Source: Helianthus annuus
Lineage: Eukaryota > Streptophyta > Magnoliopsida > Asterales > Asteraceae
Length of the DNA: 64,000 nucleotides
Direction of reading: 5' to 3'
Assembly: GCF_002127325.2 (NCBI RefSeq)
Contig: NC_035433.2
Span: forward strand, 143,703,907-143,767,906
Shown here piece by piece: positions 51,104-62,602 of the stretch. Both the position numbers and the translations under genes were made by a program. The notes beneath the pieces are model-generated. The model made no database searches. It was given only the letters and a program-made list of their open reading frames with translations, and was not told the DNA's origin. Positions within the stretch are counted from its first letter, which is position 1. Each line of letters starts with the position of its first letter.

Positions 51104-53690
51104 GATGGTCATAATAGGGATGGATGTTTCGAGCGTATCAACTATCCCGAGTGGTGGCCGGGAAAGGGCAAACAAGATAGCGTCAAGCCAAAGGCTGCTT
51201 GTGTGGAAGGAGAAGAAAGCCCAATACCGGGATTAACCAACACACAATACTAACTTTTTTAGCAAAAAGGATGGAGTTACCGAAGAAGAAGGCGCACCCG
51301 TCGCGAACATGGCAGGTAAGAAAGAAGGTAAATGGGTAGTTGACTCGGGTGCTACCGAGTATATAATTTATAATGACGCTTTGCTTAAAAACAAAACGAA
51401 AAGAAATTATGAGCCACCCGTTACTATACCGAACGGGGAAGCTATAACAGTTGAGGGTAGAGGCGATTTTGTCTTGCAAAATGGGATGACAATTAAAAAT
51501 GTCCTTTACATCCCGAAATTCAAGTGCAATTTGTTGTCTACTAACTAACACGAGATCTTCAATGTGTCGTCACATTTTTTCCGGACTTTTGTATTATGCA
51601 GGACTTATGTTCGAGGACATTGATTGGAGTGGGTGAATGCAAAGGTGGTCTATACAAGATGGGGTTGACGGGAAGTAAGAGACACGCGATGATGACAAGT
51701 CTTGGTACGTGGCATAAGAGATTGGGTCACCCGTCAAACTCTAAACTATCCCATGTTAATTTTCTTAAGAATGTTTCTTTGAATTCCAAGGATTTTTGTG
51801 ACTCGTGTGTTAAAGCAAAGTTTTCAAGGTTACCTTTTCCAATTAGCTTTACAAAAGCTAGTGCTCCCTTTGAATTATTGCATTGTGACGTGTGGGGTAA
51901 GTATCGCACGCCATCTTTTACAGGAGCAAGTTACTTTTTAACAATAGTCGGTGATTTTAGTCGTGCCGTGTGGGTTTTCTTACTCAAGCATAAACATGAA
52001 GCAAGTATATGCCTCATATATTTTCACAAAATGATACAAGTTCAATTTGAGAAAAATATAAAAAGAGTAAGGTGCGATAACGGGGGTGAGTTTACTTCGA
52101 ATCGGATGCTTGATTTTTATGCCAAAGAAGGAATACTTCTTGAAACGACATGTCCACATACACCACAACAAAATTGTGTGGTGGAACGCAAGCACCGACA
52201 TTTATTAGAAACCGCACGGGCATTAAAATTTGAGGCAAACTTACCAACACAGTTTTGGGGAGAATGCATATTGACGGCCGCTTATGTCATAAATCTCTTG
52301 CCATCGGATGTGATCGACAACAAGACGCCTTATGACGTCTTGTACAACCAAGATCCAAGTTATGAACACATGAGGGTTTTCGGTTGACTTGCTTATTACA
52401 AAAGCACGGAGACAAGAGGTGATAAATTCGAAGTGAGGGGGAGACCGGGAGTGTTCTTGGGTTATCCTCCAGGAACAAAAGGATACAAAGTCTATGACGC
52501 GCAACACAACAAGATCATAATATCAAGAGATGTTAAATTTTTTGAAAACATTTTTCCTTTTTCAAACAATACACCTGAGAAGGAAGACATTTTTATTTTT
52601 CCTTCCAAATGGGAGGAAGTCATTCAGACAAATAATGACCATATTGGGCCCACCACTTTGCAAGTTGAAGACCAAATGGAGAATGAAGTGGACCCTTCAC
52701 CAAATTTTGTTCAAAAAGGAAGCACCCAAGGGCCAGACAGTTTCGAGCCCACTAAAAGCCCACAAGCAGCAAATGATGATAATTTTGATCAATATGAATC
52801 GGGTTTTGAAAACACACAACAAAATGGGTCTAATTCCGAAAATGCTGAGCTGCCAAGACAGAAAAGAAGTAAAGTTCGTCCAAAACATCTCGATGACTAC
52901 GAAGTCAAACTTCCCCCTTCTATAGACCACGAGCTTCCGCCTCCACTCAAGAGTCCTCAACGGTACATCCCTTAGCTCATTTCATTTCATATGATAAATT
53001 TACTAATGCACATAAAGCCTTTTTGGTGGCCATTACTTTAAACAATGAGCCAAAACATTATAATCAAGCCGTACAGGATGTTAAATGGAGAGAAGCCATG
53101 CAAAGGGAAATTAAGGCACTCGAAGAAAATAACAATTGGACTTTGGCAGAACTATCAAAAGGAAAGCGAGCGATAGATTCCAAGTGGGTCTACAAGATAA
53201 AATATAAGCCAAATGGAGAGATCGAAAGATGCAAGGCCCATCTCGTAGCGAAAGGTTTCACACAAATGGAAGGAGTTGACTTCCATGAAACTTTTGCTCC
53301 GGTCGCAAAGTTGGTAACTGTTCGAACTCTTTTAACTATAGCCGTTAAACAAGGGTGGCACATTCACCAACTTGACGTGAATAATGCTTTCCTCCATGGT
53401 GATTTACATGAAGATGTTTACATGAAGATACCCCAAGGTTTTGCGAAACCAAATGATAATAGAGTTTGCAAGCTCCAGAAATCGCTTTATGGTCTTAAAC
53501 AAGCATCTCGGAATTGGTACCAAAAATTTACAAGTTCCTTGTTAGAAAAGGGTTTCAAATAAACAGGAGCCGATCACTCTTTGTTTGTTTTTAAAGAAAA
53601 GGATGTCTTCATTGCTACTCTAATTTATGTAGATGATGTAATCATCGTAGGAAATGACTTGAACCGAATACAAGAAACCAAGTCTTTCCT
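51104..53690 (+). pseudogene. Copia Gag end and Pol (PR-IN-RT), disrupted and truncated
   Basis: After the solo LTR the knuckle ends (HNRDGCFERINYPEWWPG). A stop and shift lie near 51250. Protease WVVDSGATEYI is at about 51340; the frame shifts near 51548. Integrase: WHKRLGHP, CDSCVKAKFS, RCDNGGEFTS and QQNCVVERKHR (G to C in the usual QQNG). A TGA sits in the VFG-C-LAYY motif (52385). A shift near 52965 leads to RT with [15 protein letters not shown] and [13 protein letters not shown] at about 53560; then YVDDVIIVGN. It ends at about 53690. Confidence 0.85.
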
Positions 53691-54992
53691 CGTTGCGTGT
53701 TCGTGTTCATCGTCATAGCTCTCTAGTAACCGCACGTCCTTTGCGGTTACCTCGTTGCGTCATTGTTGGCCATGTTTGGTCGAACAATGTGAATCTGTAC
53801 TATGGGTAAATAGACATGGTCATAGGCAAGGGTATGCCCACAATTGTTTATTCTATGCGGCCCATAGGCGGGCAAACAAAGTCATAAGCAGACTTGTTAC
53901 CGCTGTTCGGACGCTTGCTGTTCGACAAGGGCTGTTTCTGGACTCTTATCTGCACTCTTTCTGCAGCCCCTTGCCTTCACGCTCCAATACCGAGTTTGCC
54001 TTGAAGTAGCCTCGCTCGGTGATGTGGAGCTAGTTTGGCTCTTCCGTAGCAACCACTCTGCGGAAGCTATGGTTATGTCCGCAGTGACTCATGAGTGTCT
54101 GCGGTTTTGCATTCCCATATTCGCTTGAAGCGGGTGTGTTGCTCGGATGTGGCTCTTGAAGGTTCAGGAGTCAAGGTTGCTGATGTGCGTGCACGTATAT
54201 TCCCTTCCTTCTTCGTGTTGAAGAAGTTTTTTATGCACCCTCTGTGGTTGTGAACCGGACAGGAGGGATTTGAAGCTTGAAGAGAATGAAGGCAATGCGG
54301 TTTACCTGTTTCTGAGATGCGGTTCAGTCCAAAGAACAACGCTGGTTCTGAGCATTTAACACACTTGAACGGGCTCGTGTGTGTCATTTCCGCATATTCC
54401 ACGTGTGCTCGTGGATAGTGCGGATAGGTATTATACCCCCTTATAGTATAGAGATATATATTTTTACCTATTTTTAGGGGTATGTAAAAAAACGACATGC
54501 GGTATGGGTTATGGTGCGGTATACCAGAGAAACCGCATGCCGCTTATTGTTGGATAATGTAGTCGCTTTTTGTTGCCTACATGGCCGATCTCACGTGTGA
54601 GTAGGTGGAAGTTGGTGAGGTCATTCGGTCATGTGCTGAAATGAAAGGACATTTGCACTGCCCGAGGCATTAATTGCACTGTAGCAAAGAGTGTAAAGGT
54701 CTCTCTTGTCAGGCGCGTGAGCGGCCACGCGCGCGTGATAACCGTCAGCGTAAACTACGCTTGACACGTGGTGTCGCGTAATTCGTTCTTTCTTGAACGT
54801 GATGATCGTTTCTCCCTCCGCATTAATTGCGATGGGTATATAAGGGGAAACCGTTCGTGGTTTCCCCTCACTTGTTCGAAATTTCAAAAATTTGCCGGTG
54901 AGAGAAACCTTTTCTTTGTCTTCTCCGACCATATTTCTTGAACTTCCGGTGAGGTTTTTAGTGTTTTATAGTGTTCATCTTCTATATTCTTG
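53691..54992. other. Gypsy-derived non-coding sequence and promoter of antisense gene
   Basis: No ORF. A hairpin GTAACCGC...GCGGTTAC lies at 53726-53750. TATATAAG at 54837-54844 lies 149 bp before an in-frame ATG and is a likely promoter box for the following gene. The left boundary is the abrupt end of copia RT. Confidence 0.5.
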
Positions 54993-57799
54993 ATGGTTGA
55001 ACCATCAAATCCACATAATGTGGAGGGTGAGAACCCTGAACAACCGGTAGTGGATGCTGATGAAGATGAAGATGACGACGTAGATGTTGCCGGCGGTGGC
55101 CTACCGGTGTTGAAGTGGTCAAAGACTGGTTTTAAAACCCTGATGACCAGCATTTAGATGTCCAATGACTGGGATGCTACCTACCCCCAGGAGGGGGACA
55201 CCGGTGCCGATGCTCCGGCCGGCTATATTACCCTGTGGGCCGATTTTTTCATCGAGGGCAACCTTCGGTTGCCGGTGACGGTATTCGTTGCTGAGGTCTT
55301 GGAGTATTATCATCTCCATATCTCCCAACTTAGCCCGTTTGGGATGTTCCGAATTAGGAACTTTGAGTATACCTTCCGGGCCCATAGCTTGCCCATTACT
55401 GTTGAGAATTTCCGGCGGTTTTACCATAGCTTGCCCATTACTGTTGAGAATTTCCGAATTAGGAACTTTGACTCCTTGAATGCAGCTATCCTTGCGGATT
55501 TGGGGAAGTTTGAGAAACGCATTCCCAAAAAGCATGCAGAGAAGAAGCCGGTGAAGAAAACCACGCGGGGTCGTGGCAAGGGGAGTGCTGAAGGCTCAGT
55601 TGCCCCTTCGTCGGTGTCTCAGGCCGCAGGTACCTATCGATCTTGTTATCGCGGATATACCGATTACGTGGTAGTATCTGACACCCTTGAGGGTTTGGAT
55701 GTTCTAGGTAGTGGTGCGGCTGCGGGTGGAACAGCTGCGGGTCCCCCCGTTGTTGGTGAAAAAAGAGGGCCAGAGCAGAAGGCTGCTGGTGGTGGTGAAC
55801 CGAAACGTCGGAAGCTGCAATCTAAAAGGGCTGCTCCGGCGCAAAAGAAACCTGCGGTTGCTGCTGGTAAGTATATCTGTTTTCATTGTTTTGCATGCAC
55901 AATGTGTTGGATTAACAATTCTTGCTCTTTGTAATGCAGAATCTCAAGATGCAAGTTTTTCCTTTTTTGATTTCCCTTCGTCTCCCGTGCATACCGCTGC
56001 TGCGGGTACGAGGGTGCCGAAGGAGCCTGTGGTGCCCAAGGAGCCTGCGGCACCTTTTGTTGGGCTGGTTCGCGATCCCACCGTGCAGGTGGAGAAGACG
56101 GTGGAAAAGACTGCTGCCCAGATTTTCGATACTGTGGATTCCTCCGACAATCTGATCTCTCCCAATGAGGGTGATGGATTGGACTTGAGGTTTTCAGATG
56201 CTGGGAAGCAGAAGTCTGATGCTGAGGTGCGGCAGCATGATGCTGAGCCGCCTAAATCTTCTGCTGATAAGAGGGCTGCTGGTTCTACTTCTGGTAGTGC
56301 GGGTTCCGATGGGTCTCCTATTCAGCCTGGGGAGTCTGAATTGGAGTACTATTACCGCCCTTACACGCAGGATCGTGGTACTGTGTATCATCGACCCCCC
56401 TGGACTGCTATGCAGGGGGATGATGTTTCTAACGATCCTTCCGCGTGTAAGGAGATTCTGGGCGATTTGGGCACCCCCTTTGAAGTTGCACGTGCTCGTG
56501 CCGCACCTCGTGAGCTTCGCATCAACCATCTCTCTTCAATGTTAGTAGGAACTTCCATTGTGGCAAATGCCATTTTGGAAGATTACAAGGTGCTGGGTCG
56601 CCGCGAGGAAGAAGCTGCTCGCTTGCGGGCCGAAGCGGAAGGGTTGGTCAAGGCTGCTCGTGCGGGTGCGGAGCAGCTTGAGAAGGATAGAGCTGCTTTT
56701 GAGAAGCAGAAACAGACCTCAGAGTGGGCTGCTACGGCTCAGCTGAAACAGGTTCGTACTCTTGCCAAACTCCTTTCTGATGAACGCAAGAGTTGGAACA
56801 AAAAGTTTTCCAATGAGCGCAAGAAGTGGAACGAGTCCTGGGCTAAGCAGAATAATAATCTGTTTCGTGCTCGTCAGGAGTTGACGAATGCCAAGGCAGG
56901 GAACGTTGCTTTGGGCAAAGAGAAAGCAGCCGCTGAGGTGATTGCGGTTAAAGCGCAGCAGGTGGAGGCCCGGGCCGTAAAGGCGCTTGAAGAGGCCAAG
57001 GAAGCGGGGGCTCGTGCTGCAAAGGCCCTTGAGGAGGCCAAAGAGAGGGAGAGCCGCTCTTCTAAGGCTCTTGAAGAGGCGAATGGTGAGCGCATTCGTT
57101 TGGATAAAGTTGTTGACAGCCTTCAGGTATGATTCGTTACCTTTGTTGTATATTTCTCTGCTTTTTGAGAATGTTTACTGAGTAAACTGTTTTCTGCTCT
57201 TTGATAGGCTGAAGTTCAGGCCCGGGAGGTTGCGGTTACGGACCTTACAGCCCGCGCGACTGTTGCGGAAGAGCGGGCTAATGTCGCTGTTGAGGCCAAA
57301 GATGCCTTGACATCTTCTTTTAACCAGCTTGAGGCTGACCGTGAGTGGATGCGGGTTCACGGTATCGCGCGTGTAAGTATCCCTTGCCTTTATATTTGCT
57401 TGGATTAGTGTTTCGAGTCTTATCATCCTTTTATTGCAGATTGTTCAGGCTATCATGGATGCACCTGAGACCGCAACTGGTTTGGACTTGGTCCAGGAAC
57501 GTGCCCGCGATGCCGGTTTTAAAGCTGATTATAACCGCTGTATTGCTCATATGAACATCATGTCTATAGGCGGTGTTATTGAAGAGCGCTCCGGGTTTCG
57601 TGACGTGGACACCGAAGGTCGCCTGAACGCGGCGGTAGCCTCTTTTTATGATACGTCCCTTTCTTGCGTGGAGGAATTGGACGGATGTTTAGAGGCTGCG
57701 GAGTATGTTGACCGGCTGCGGATGCTGTATGCTGATGCAGAAGAGGAAAATCCCGCTGGTGGTGCTGGAGATGGTGCGGGAACCAGCGGTACAAAATAG
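54993..57799 (+). pseudogene. Gypsy-associated spliced antisense gene (PF04195-like), disrupted
   Basis: Four exons: 54993-55866, 55940-57126, 57208-57372 and 57440-57799, all with GT/AG introns and consistent frames. A TAG at 55155-55157 stops translation after 54 codons (MTSI-stop-MSNDWDATYPQ). The first domain resembles the plant 'transposase, gypsy type' family (WADFFIEGNLRLPVTVFVAE, LEYYHLHISQLSPFGMFRIR), but much of it is deleted and a 42-bp stretch (CATAGCTTGCCCATTACTG...) is tandemly repeated near 55382-55455. The rest is low-complexity, then a long alanine-glutamate coiled coil (about 56580-57360) and a conserved end (DLVQERARDAGFKADYNRCI). Such genes lie antisense in Tat-like gypsy elements; here pol remnants are indeed on the other strand. 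Function unknown. Confidence 0.7.
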
Positions 57800-58334
57800 G
57801 GTTTAGGTTGGCTAGTGTGCCCCCTTTTTGTTTTCCTCTTGTATATACTAGGAACTTTATGTAAATCCATTAAGCATCGCGTGGGTGCTTGAATTTTTTG
57901 AATATAAAGTTTATTGTTCAATTTGTACAAGTGTTTTTAATTCTTGCATGTCTGAACGTATGTATGCGGATCTCTACCCATTGTGAATGGGGTCGAGTGT
58001 ACTCCATACTGTTGCGGTATAAGTATGCGTCAATTCCATTGTTTGCCTTTTTGGGCTCAGGAATTGTTGTTAGGTTAACAAAAACTTGTCTATCCGGCCG
58101 GATACACACTTGAGTCTTTTTGCCTTTTGCTGGCCTATTACAATATTTGTGTGTGGTTACCACCTTGTATGGGTAACGCGAATGAAGATTTTGCCAATCT
58201 GTTTTTGGGATACCGCACAGTGGAACACGCATTTGTAATAGTAGCAACAAACAATAATGTATAAAATTGCTTATTTATTTATTTGCAAATGGCCTGCGGC
58301 CCGATAGGTTACATAGAAAATGTAAGAACATGGC
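57800..58334. other. Gene 3' region and gypsy spacer
   Basis: No ORF; between the two convergent gypsy coding regions. Confidence 0.5.
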
Positions 58335-58772
58335 TTACATATAGCAGCGTCGAAGCTGTTGTGCATTCCATGTTCGTGCGATAGGTTCGCCTTCTAACGT
58401 TTGTAATTTGTATGCGCCTTTCCCTAAGACCTCTTTGATGAGGTAGGGTCCTTCCCACTTGGGGGCAAGTTTGCCTGGGCGCTCAGCATTAGATGCCTCA
58501 TTGTCGCGTAGGACGTAGTCTCCTGGATTGAAAGTACAAACTCGGACGCGCGTGTTGTAGTACTTTTCAAGTTTGGATTTATATTTGGCCTCGTTGATGG
58601 CAGCGTTTTCGCACCTTTCTTCCAAGAGGTCCAAATCGATCTTGCGTTCTGTGATGTTGTCTAGTTTTTCCATAGCCAACATTCTAGGAGAGGGGAGACC
58701 TACTTCCCCGGGGATCACCGCTTCTAAACCGTAAACTAGGCTGAAGGGTGTTTCCCCATTGCTTGGTTTTGG
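58335..58772 (-). pseudogene. Ty3/gypsy Pol C-terminal fragment (integrase end)
   Basis: On the minus strand the frame runs PSNGETPFSLVYGLEAVIPG, then ERCENAAINEAKYKSKLEKY, then YNTRVRVCTFNPGDYVLRDN and APKWEGPYLIKEVLGKGAYK, ending QLRRCYM. This is the familiar C-terminal part of gypsy integrases, after the catalytic core. Everything upstream (gag, protease, RT, RNase H, integrase core) is missing; at about 58772 it abuts LTR-like sequence. This implies a large internal deletion. Confidence 0.85.
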
Positions 58773-59636
58773 TGATCAGTCATGATCTTGAGAGAGGGAA
58801 AAGGATGGATAAAAAAGTGCTAAGGGTAGCGGTGGGCGCCAATGATGAAACAATGGTTAACCGGGCAGGGTTAACACACTGGTCTCGTCAAGAAGGGTTA
58901 ATCCATTCCTCTCGAGGATCGCTGGCTGGATCACCGGTGGGTTGATCTCCTGCACAAGGAAACAAACCGTGACTCGTAACAAGGAGGATGGGGTGGGGGT
59001 GCTCCTTGTTACCACTCTCCGGCGCGAGAATCAGTAATTTGCTTGAGAAGCAAAGTAAGATAGTAGTAGTAGTGAGAGAGTTGTGAAGAGATACCTCAAA
59101 CCTGGTTTGGGGTTGGTATTTATAGCCGAGGAGTGAAGGAGGAGGATGATGGACGGACTGACGACGTGCTGCACCTTTGTAGGTGTGTCCGGCTTGTCGG
59201 TTATGGATGTTACGCCACGTCAGTCCGTTGCTTACGTAGCTCTGACAGGTGACTGGCATTGGTGCCACTTGCACTGTGGTGTCAGTCCCACTTGTTGAGT
59301 GCATAGGATGCGGTGCAAGCTGCATCGCTGTATGCGGTAACACCTGATGTTACCGCGTCTCCTGCTTGTGATCAAGAAATACACGAGATGCGGTGCTAGC
59401 CGCATCGTCGTCCACGGAGACCGTTTGCCTGCATCCCTTGTCGTGACGAAAACGCCCATATGATGCGGTGCCAGCCGCATCGTTTTGTTCATCTACTTCT
59501 ACGCCTAAGGTAAGGCTTCTCATCCTCAGACCGATTGGATTCGAAGGATGCGACCGCATGGGTGCGGTTCATTACTGGCGGGGGTTTGTTTGATACGGGT
59601 GATGGTCGATTTGGGACCATACCCCTTCAAGTGTCA
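58773..59636 (-). repeat. Probable gypsy LTR
   Basis: On plus it starts TGATCAGTCATG and ends AAGTGTCA. On the minus strand TATAAATACC (about 59122-59113) provides a promoter box. It contains three 20-bp palindromes GATGCGGTGCNAGC[T/C]GCATC. No second copy was found, so the call rests on ends and context. Confidence 0.5.
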
Positions 59637-59960
59637 TCTCCCCCAATTAACCTGGTGCAAACATTGTACAAGTATAAACGAATGAACCAGAATAAGAAAA
59701 ACGAACCGTTAACGGCTGGAACGACGTGTTGACTGATTCCGGCCACTGTGAAGATTCCGGCGAAGTTGCAGGTTCGGTTCCGACTAAAATCGATGTGTTT
59801 GAGCATTGTGAGGGGTGTAAAATGTTTGTGGGGATCTAAGGAACTTCAGATGTCCGTTCAATTCGACCCAGATCGACAGAAACCGAAGATTAACACGTGG
59901 GGGTGTGGGGTGTCGGAAAGATGGCCGGATTTACTCCGGTCACCGGAGTAGAGAGGTAAA
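59637..59960. other. Intergenic, no gene seen
   Basis: No supported feature. Confidence 0.4.
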
Positions 59961-59961
59961 G

Positions 59962-60192
59962 GTGATGGTGGTGGTGATTGCAGAGCATAGAGAGAGAGAG
60001 TAGAGAGAGAGTGTGTGGTGGTGGTGATGGCAGTGGTGGTGGCGGCAGCGGAGTGGTGGTGGTGGCAGGGCTGTGGTGGCGGTGTCGGTGGCGGTGGTGG
60101 TGGTGGCAGCGGAGTGGTGGTGGTGGCAAGGCTGTGGTGGCGGTGGTGGTGGCAGCGGAGTGGTGGTGGCGGCAGGGCTAGTGGTGGTGGTG
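59962..60192. repeat. GGTGGT-rich minisatellite
   Basis: A roughly 45-bp unit (ggtggtggtggcagcggagtggtggtggtggcaaggctgtggtggc) repeats about three times within GGT-rich sequence. The glycine/valine reading frames are by-products. Confidence 0.85.
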
Positions 60193-60280
60193 TTTAATAT
60201 TTACTTAAATGGTCCTTTATGTTACAAATTTACACAATCATTCCTTATTTACAAACCGACTTAACTGGGTTATGATTTTT

Positions 60281-60416
60281 GGACTGAAATGGCACATTTC
60301 CAGAACGTCGGGGAGGAAAATGGCGCATTTTTGAAAAATGGACTGAAATGGCCAAAGTGACCAAATCACAGGGACGAAAATGGCAGTTAACTCAAAAAAA
60401 AAAAAAAAAAAAAAAA
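60281..60416 (+). repeat. A-tailed retroposon-like 3' end
   Basis: Repeated words (gaaatggc, gacgaaaatggc) end in GCAGTTAACTC and about twenty A residues, in the manner of a non-LTR retroposon tail. The 5' end is not identified. Confidence 0.4.
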
Positions 60417-60872
60417 CTAAACAAATAAATACAAAATTAACATAGACTTATGTATTGTTTTTTTTTTGTTTTTTCTAACATTTTAAAAAAGTAAAGACAT
60501 ATCAAAATATTAACGTACTATTTTTGTTTTTGTTTTTTATATTATTATATGCCATTTATACGATTAAACTTAAAATGATAAAGTTTAAACCTTCACACGT
60601 ATCTTTAATTTTAATACATTTAAAGTTATATTAATATACATGAATTACTTTAATCTGAGTTGGTTCACGAGCTCACAAGCTGAGCCAGACCTAGCTCAGG
60701 CTTGGCTCGATTACAAATCAAGCGAAGACAGCTTGTTTATAATCGAGCCAATTTTAAATTTAGTTTTTAACAACCGTAGGCGGGCTTGGGATTTTTCGAG
60801 GGAGGAACCGTAGAAGTAATTTGGCCCAACAACAAAAAACCCACCATTTCAAAATCACCGATTCCGTCAACA
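60417..60872. other. AT-rich intergenic sequence
   Basis: No gene. At 60665-60755 GAGCTC/GGCTCG-type words recur as at 770-870. Confidence 0.4.
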
Positions 60873-60989
60873 ATGGAGTCATACTCCGGCGCCGGTGGTG
60901 TTCCGGCACCACTAGCAATCGTAGCATTAATCCTCCGTCTTCCTCCCCGTTCATCTTTCAAATCCTTCAAAATCCGACGCTTTATTTGA
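60873..60989 (+). CDS. Unrecognised small ORF (38 aa), possible first exon
   Basis: ATG at 60873 opens MESYSGAGGVPAPLAIVALI and ends SFKIRRFI at a TGA. The local base composition (balanced, with CCGGCG and CTTCCTCC words) is unlike the AT-rich surroundings, and a GTAAGT donor follows at about 61040, after the stop. I do not recognise the protein. It may be the 5' end of a decayed host gene, an upstream ORF, or chance. Confidence 0.25.
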   Translation: MESYSGAGGVPAPLAIVALILRLPPRSSFKSFKIRRFI

Positions 60990-61605
60990 GCTGGTTTCTC
61001 CACCGTCCTTTCACTTCTTGTCTGCGCCTTTGTTCTCCCTGTAAGTTTGCTTATTCAGTTCACTGTTTATTCTCTGTCTTTACATTTTGATTGTTGGGTG
61101 GATGCTGGTAGCTGGAGTTCGTAGCTAGGGTTTTGTTGTTTGTGATTTGGGGTTTTCAAGATAGAATGATTTAGTGATTGTGAATTGATAAATGGTGTAA
61201 GATTGTGCAAAAAGTTTGTATCTTGATTATATAACTAGGTTAGAAACCGGTGTATTACACAGGTTGAATATAGGAAATATGAAGATTCAATAATTATAAA
61301 ATGATGTTTTGAGATAAGATATGATTGAAGTTGCGTATAAGTAAATACTTAAAATAACTAAAATCAGTAACTGGCGTTTTGTTATATGTAATTTGGGATT
61401 TTAGGTAACCTACATATTATTAGTGTATACTGTTGTATTCTAGAGTTGGTTATGATAGGAGAGACTCGGTGACCTTTCTGGTGAAATAGCTCTGTTTTCC
61501 AGCCAGATTACCTTTTCCCGTTAAGCGGAAACTGCTGTTGTCCGGTTAACCACCTCCGTTCATCTTCCCTTTTGTTTCTTCTTTTTCGAACTGGTTTCTC
61601 ATCTG
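60990..61605. other. Non-coding, intron-like sequence
   Basis: T-rich sequence after a GTAAGT; no ORF. It may be an intron or simply intergenic. Confidence 0.35.
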
Positions 61606-61862
61606 CAGATCTGTTGCAATTAAACTTGATGACAGCAATTTTCTTAACTGGAAACACCAAGTTCTAACTGTTCTCAAGAATTTGAGAATATTGAAGTTTC
61701 TTAATCCAAGCTTATCGGTTCCAGCCATTGGATCTGAAGCATGAGGCATATGGGAGAAGTCTGACGGCTTTGTGTCGGCATTCATTACTGCAACCGTATC
61801 GTCTTCTCATTTGTATTTAGCATGGGGAACCTATTTGTCATCAGAACTATGGATGAACATAT
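61606..61862 (+). pseudogene. Copia Gag N-terminal fragment
   Basis: The frame SVAIKLDDSNFLNWKHQVLT followed by VLKNLRILKFLNPSLSVPAI is the typical start of copia Gag (retrotransposon copia-like N-terminal region). A TGA follows EA at about 61740 and the frame continues with EKSDGFVSAFITATVSSSHL. There is no priming site, LTR or Pol nearby. It is a decayed scrap. Confidence 0.65.
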
Positions 61863-62250
61863 AAGAATCGTTTAATCAGCAAGCTTTTGTATTCATGACC
61901 AGTTAGTTGATTTGTTTCTGTATTGAGAGTGTTGTAGTTTTTAATACTTTACTTTCTTTAAAGTGATTTAGTATGTTTATTCATTGAAAGTTAAATTGGT
62001 TGAAACGTAAAAGTGTCAAAAGATAAGATATTAGGATTAGTTTATTTAGTTTGTAGGTAATAAGAGTTTGAGTCAAAAAAGTTAGGAGGCTTTTGATACA
62101 AGTACCTTGTAAGGTTCAATGTAATTTGTGTGTGTTGGCCCGAAATGATCTTTGATCTCTAGAATGAGCGTGATTAAATAAACTTGCATAAACAATAACT
62201 TGAATGTATGTACAAATCGAAATGAGAGTGTGTGATTACAAATGAAAACA
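61863..62250. other. Intergenic, no gene seen
   Basis: AT-rich; nothing supported. Confidence 0.4.
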
Positions 62251-62580
62251 TGTTGAAGCATGTGCAACATCCGTGAGGTTATTTTTAAGCTGCTGGTTCA
62301 CGTGTGCATCACATGCACATTGGATTGTCTTGTGTTTTCCCTATTCAAGCATGTGTTTATTTGTGTTTTTCTTTTCAAGTAATGGGTCAGTTAGTTCCTT
62401 TATTTTAGGTAGTGGAGTAGTGGCTTAGTGGGTCTCTTTGACTAGTTATTTAAAGTTGTTATGTTTCTGCATTTTGCAAGTGTAATCGTTGTTTTGTTTA
62501 ATCAGAAAATTGGCATTCAGCCACAAGTGTGTTTGTGAGTTGTGAGGTTTGCTTTGATTTAATTCACTGTGTTTATCAAG

Positions 62581-62592
62581 TGGTATCAGAGC
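62581..62592 (+). other. Primer binding site for initiator tRNA-Met
   Basis: TGGTATCAGAGC two bases after GTTTATCA; the gag ATG follows at 62603. Confidence 0.9.
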
Positions 62593-62602
62593 CACTTTCG
62601 AG

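Larger units (their letters stand above)
49483..53690 (+). mobile_element. Ty1/copia element, 3'-truncated and decayed
   Basis: A likely 5' LTR (about 49483-49684, TGTCTTAAAAAGGG to AATTGTCA) is followed by a tRNA-iMet priming site (49685-49696). The gag-pol region runs to the reverse transcriptase, where it stops at about 53690 after IQETKSF and unrelated gypsy-like sequence begins. No 3' LTR is found. A solo LTR interrupts gag. The LTR start is inferred only. Confidence 0.8.

Noticed and set aside
60015..60197. Glycine/valine-rich ORFs
   Set aside because: Generated by the GGTGGT minisatellite.
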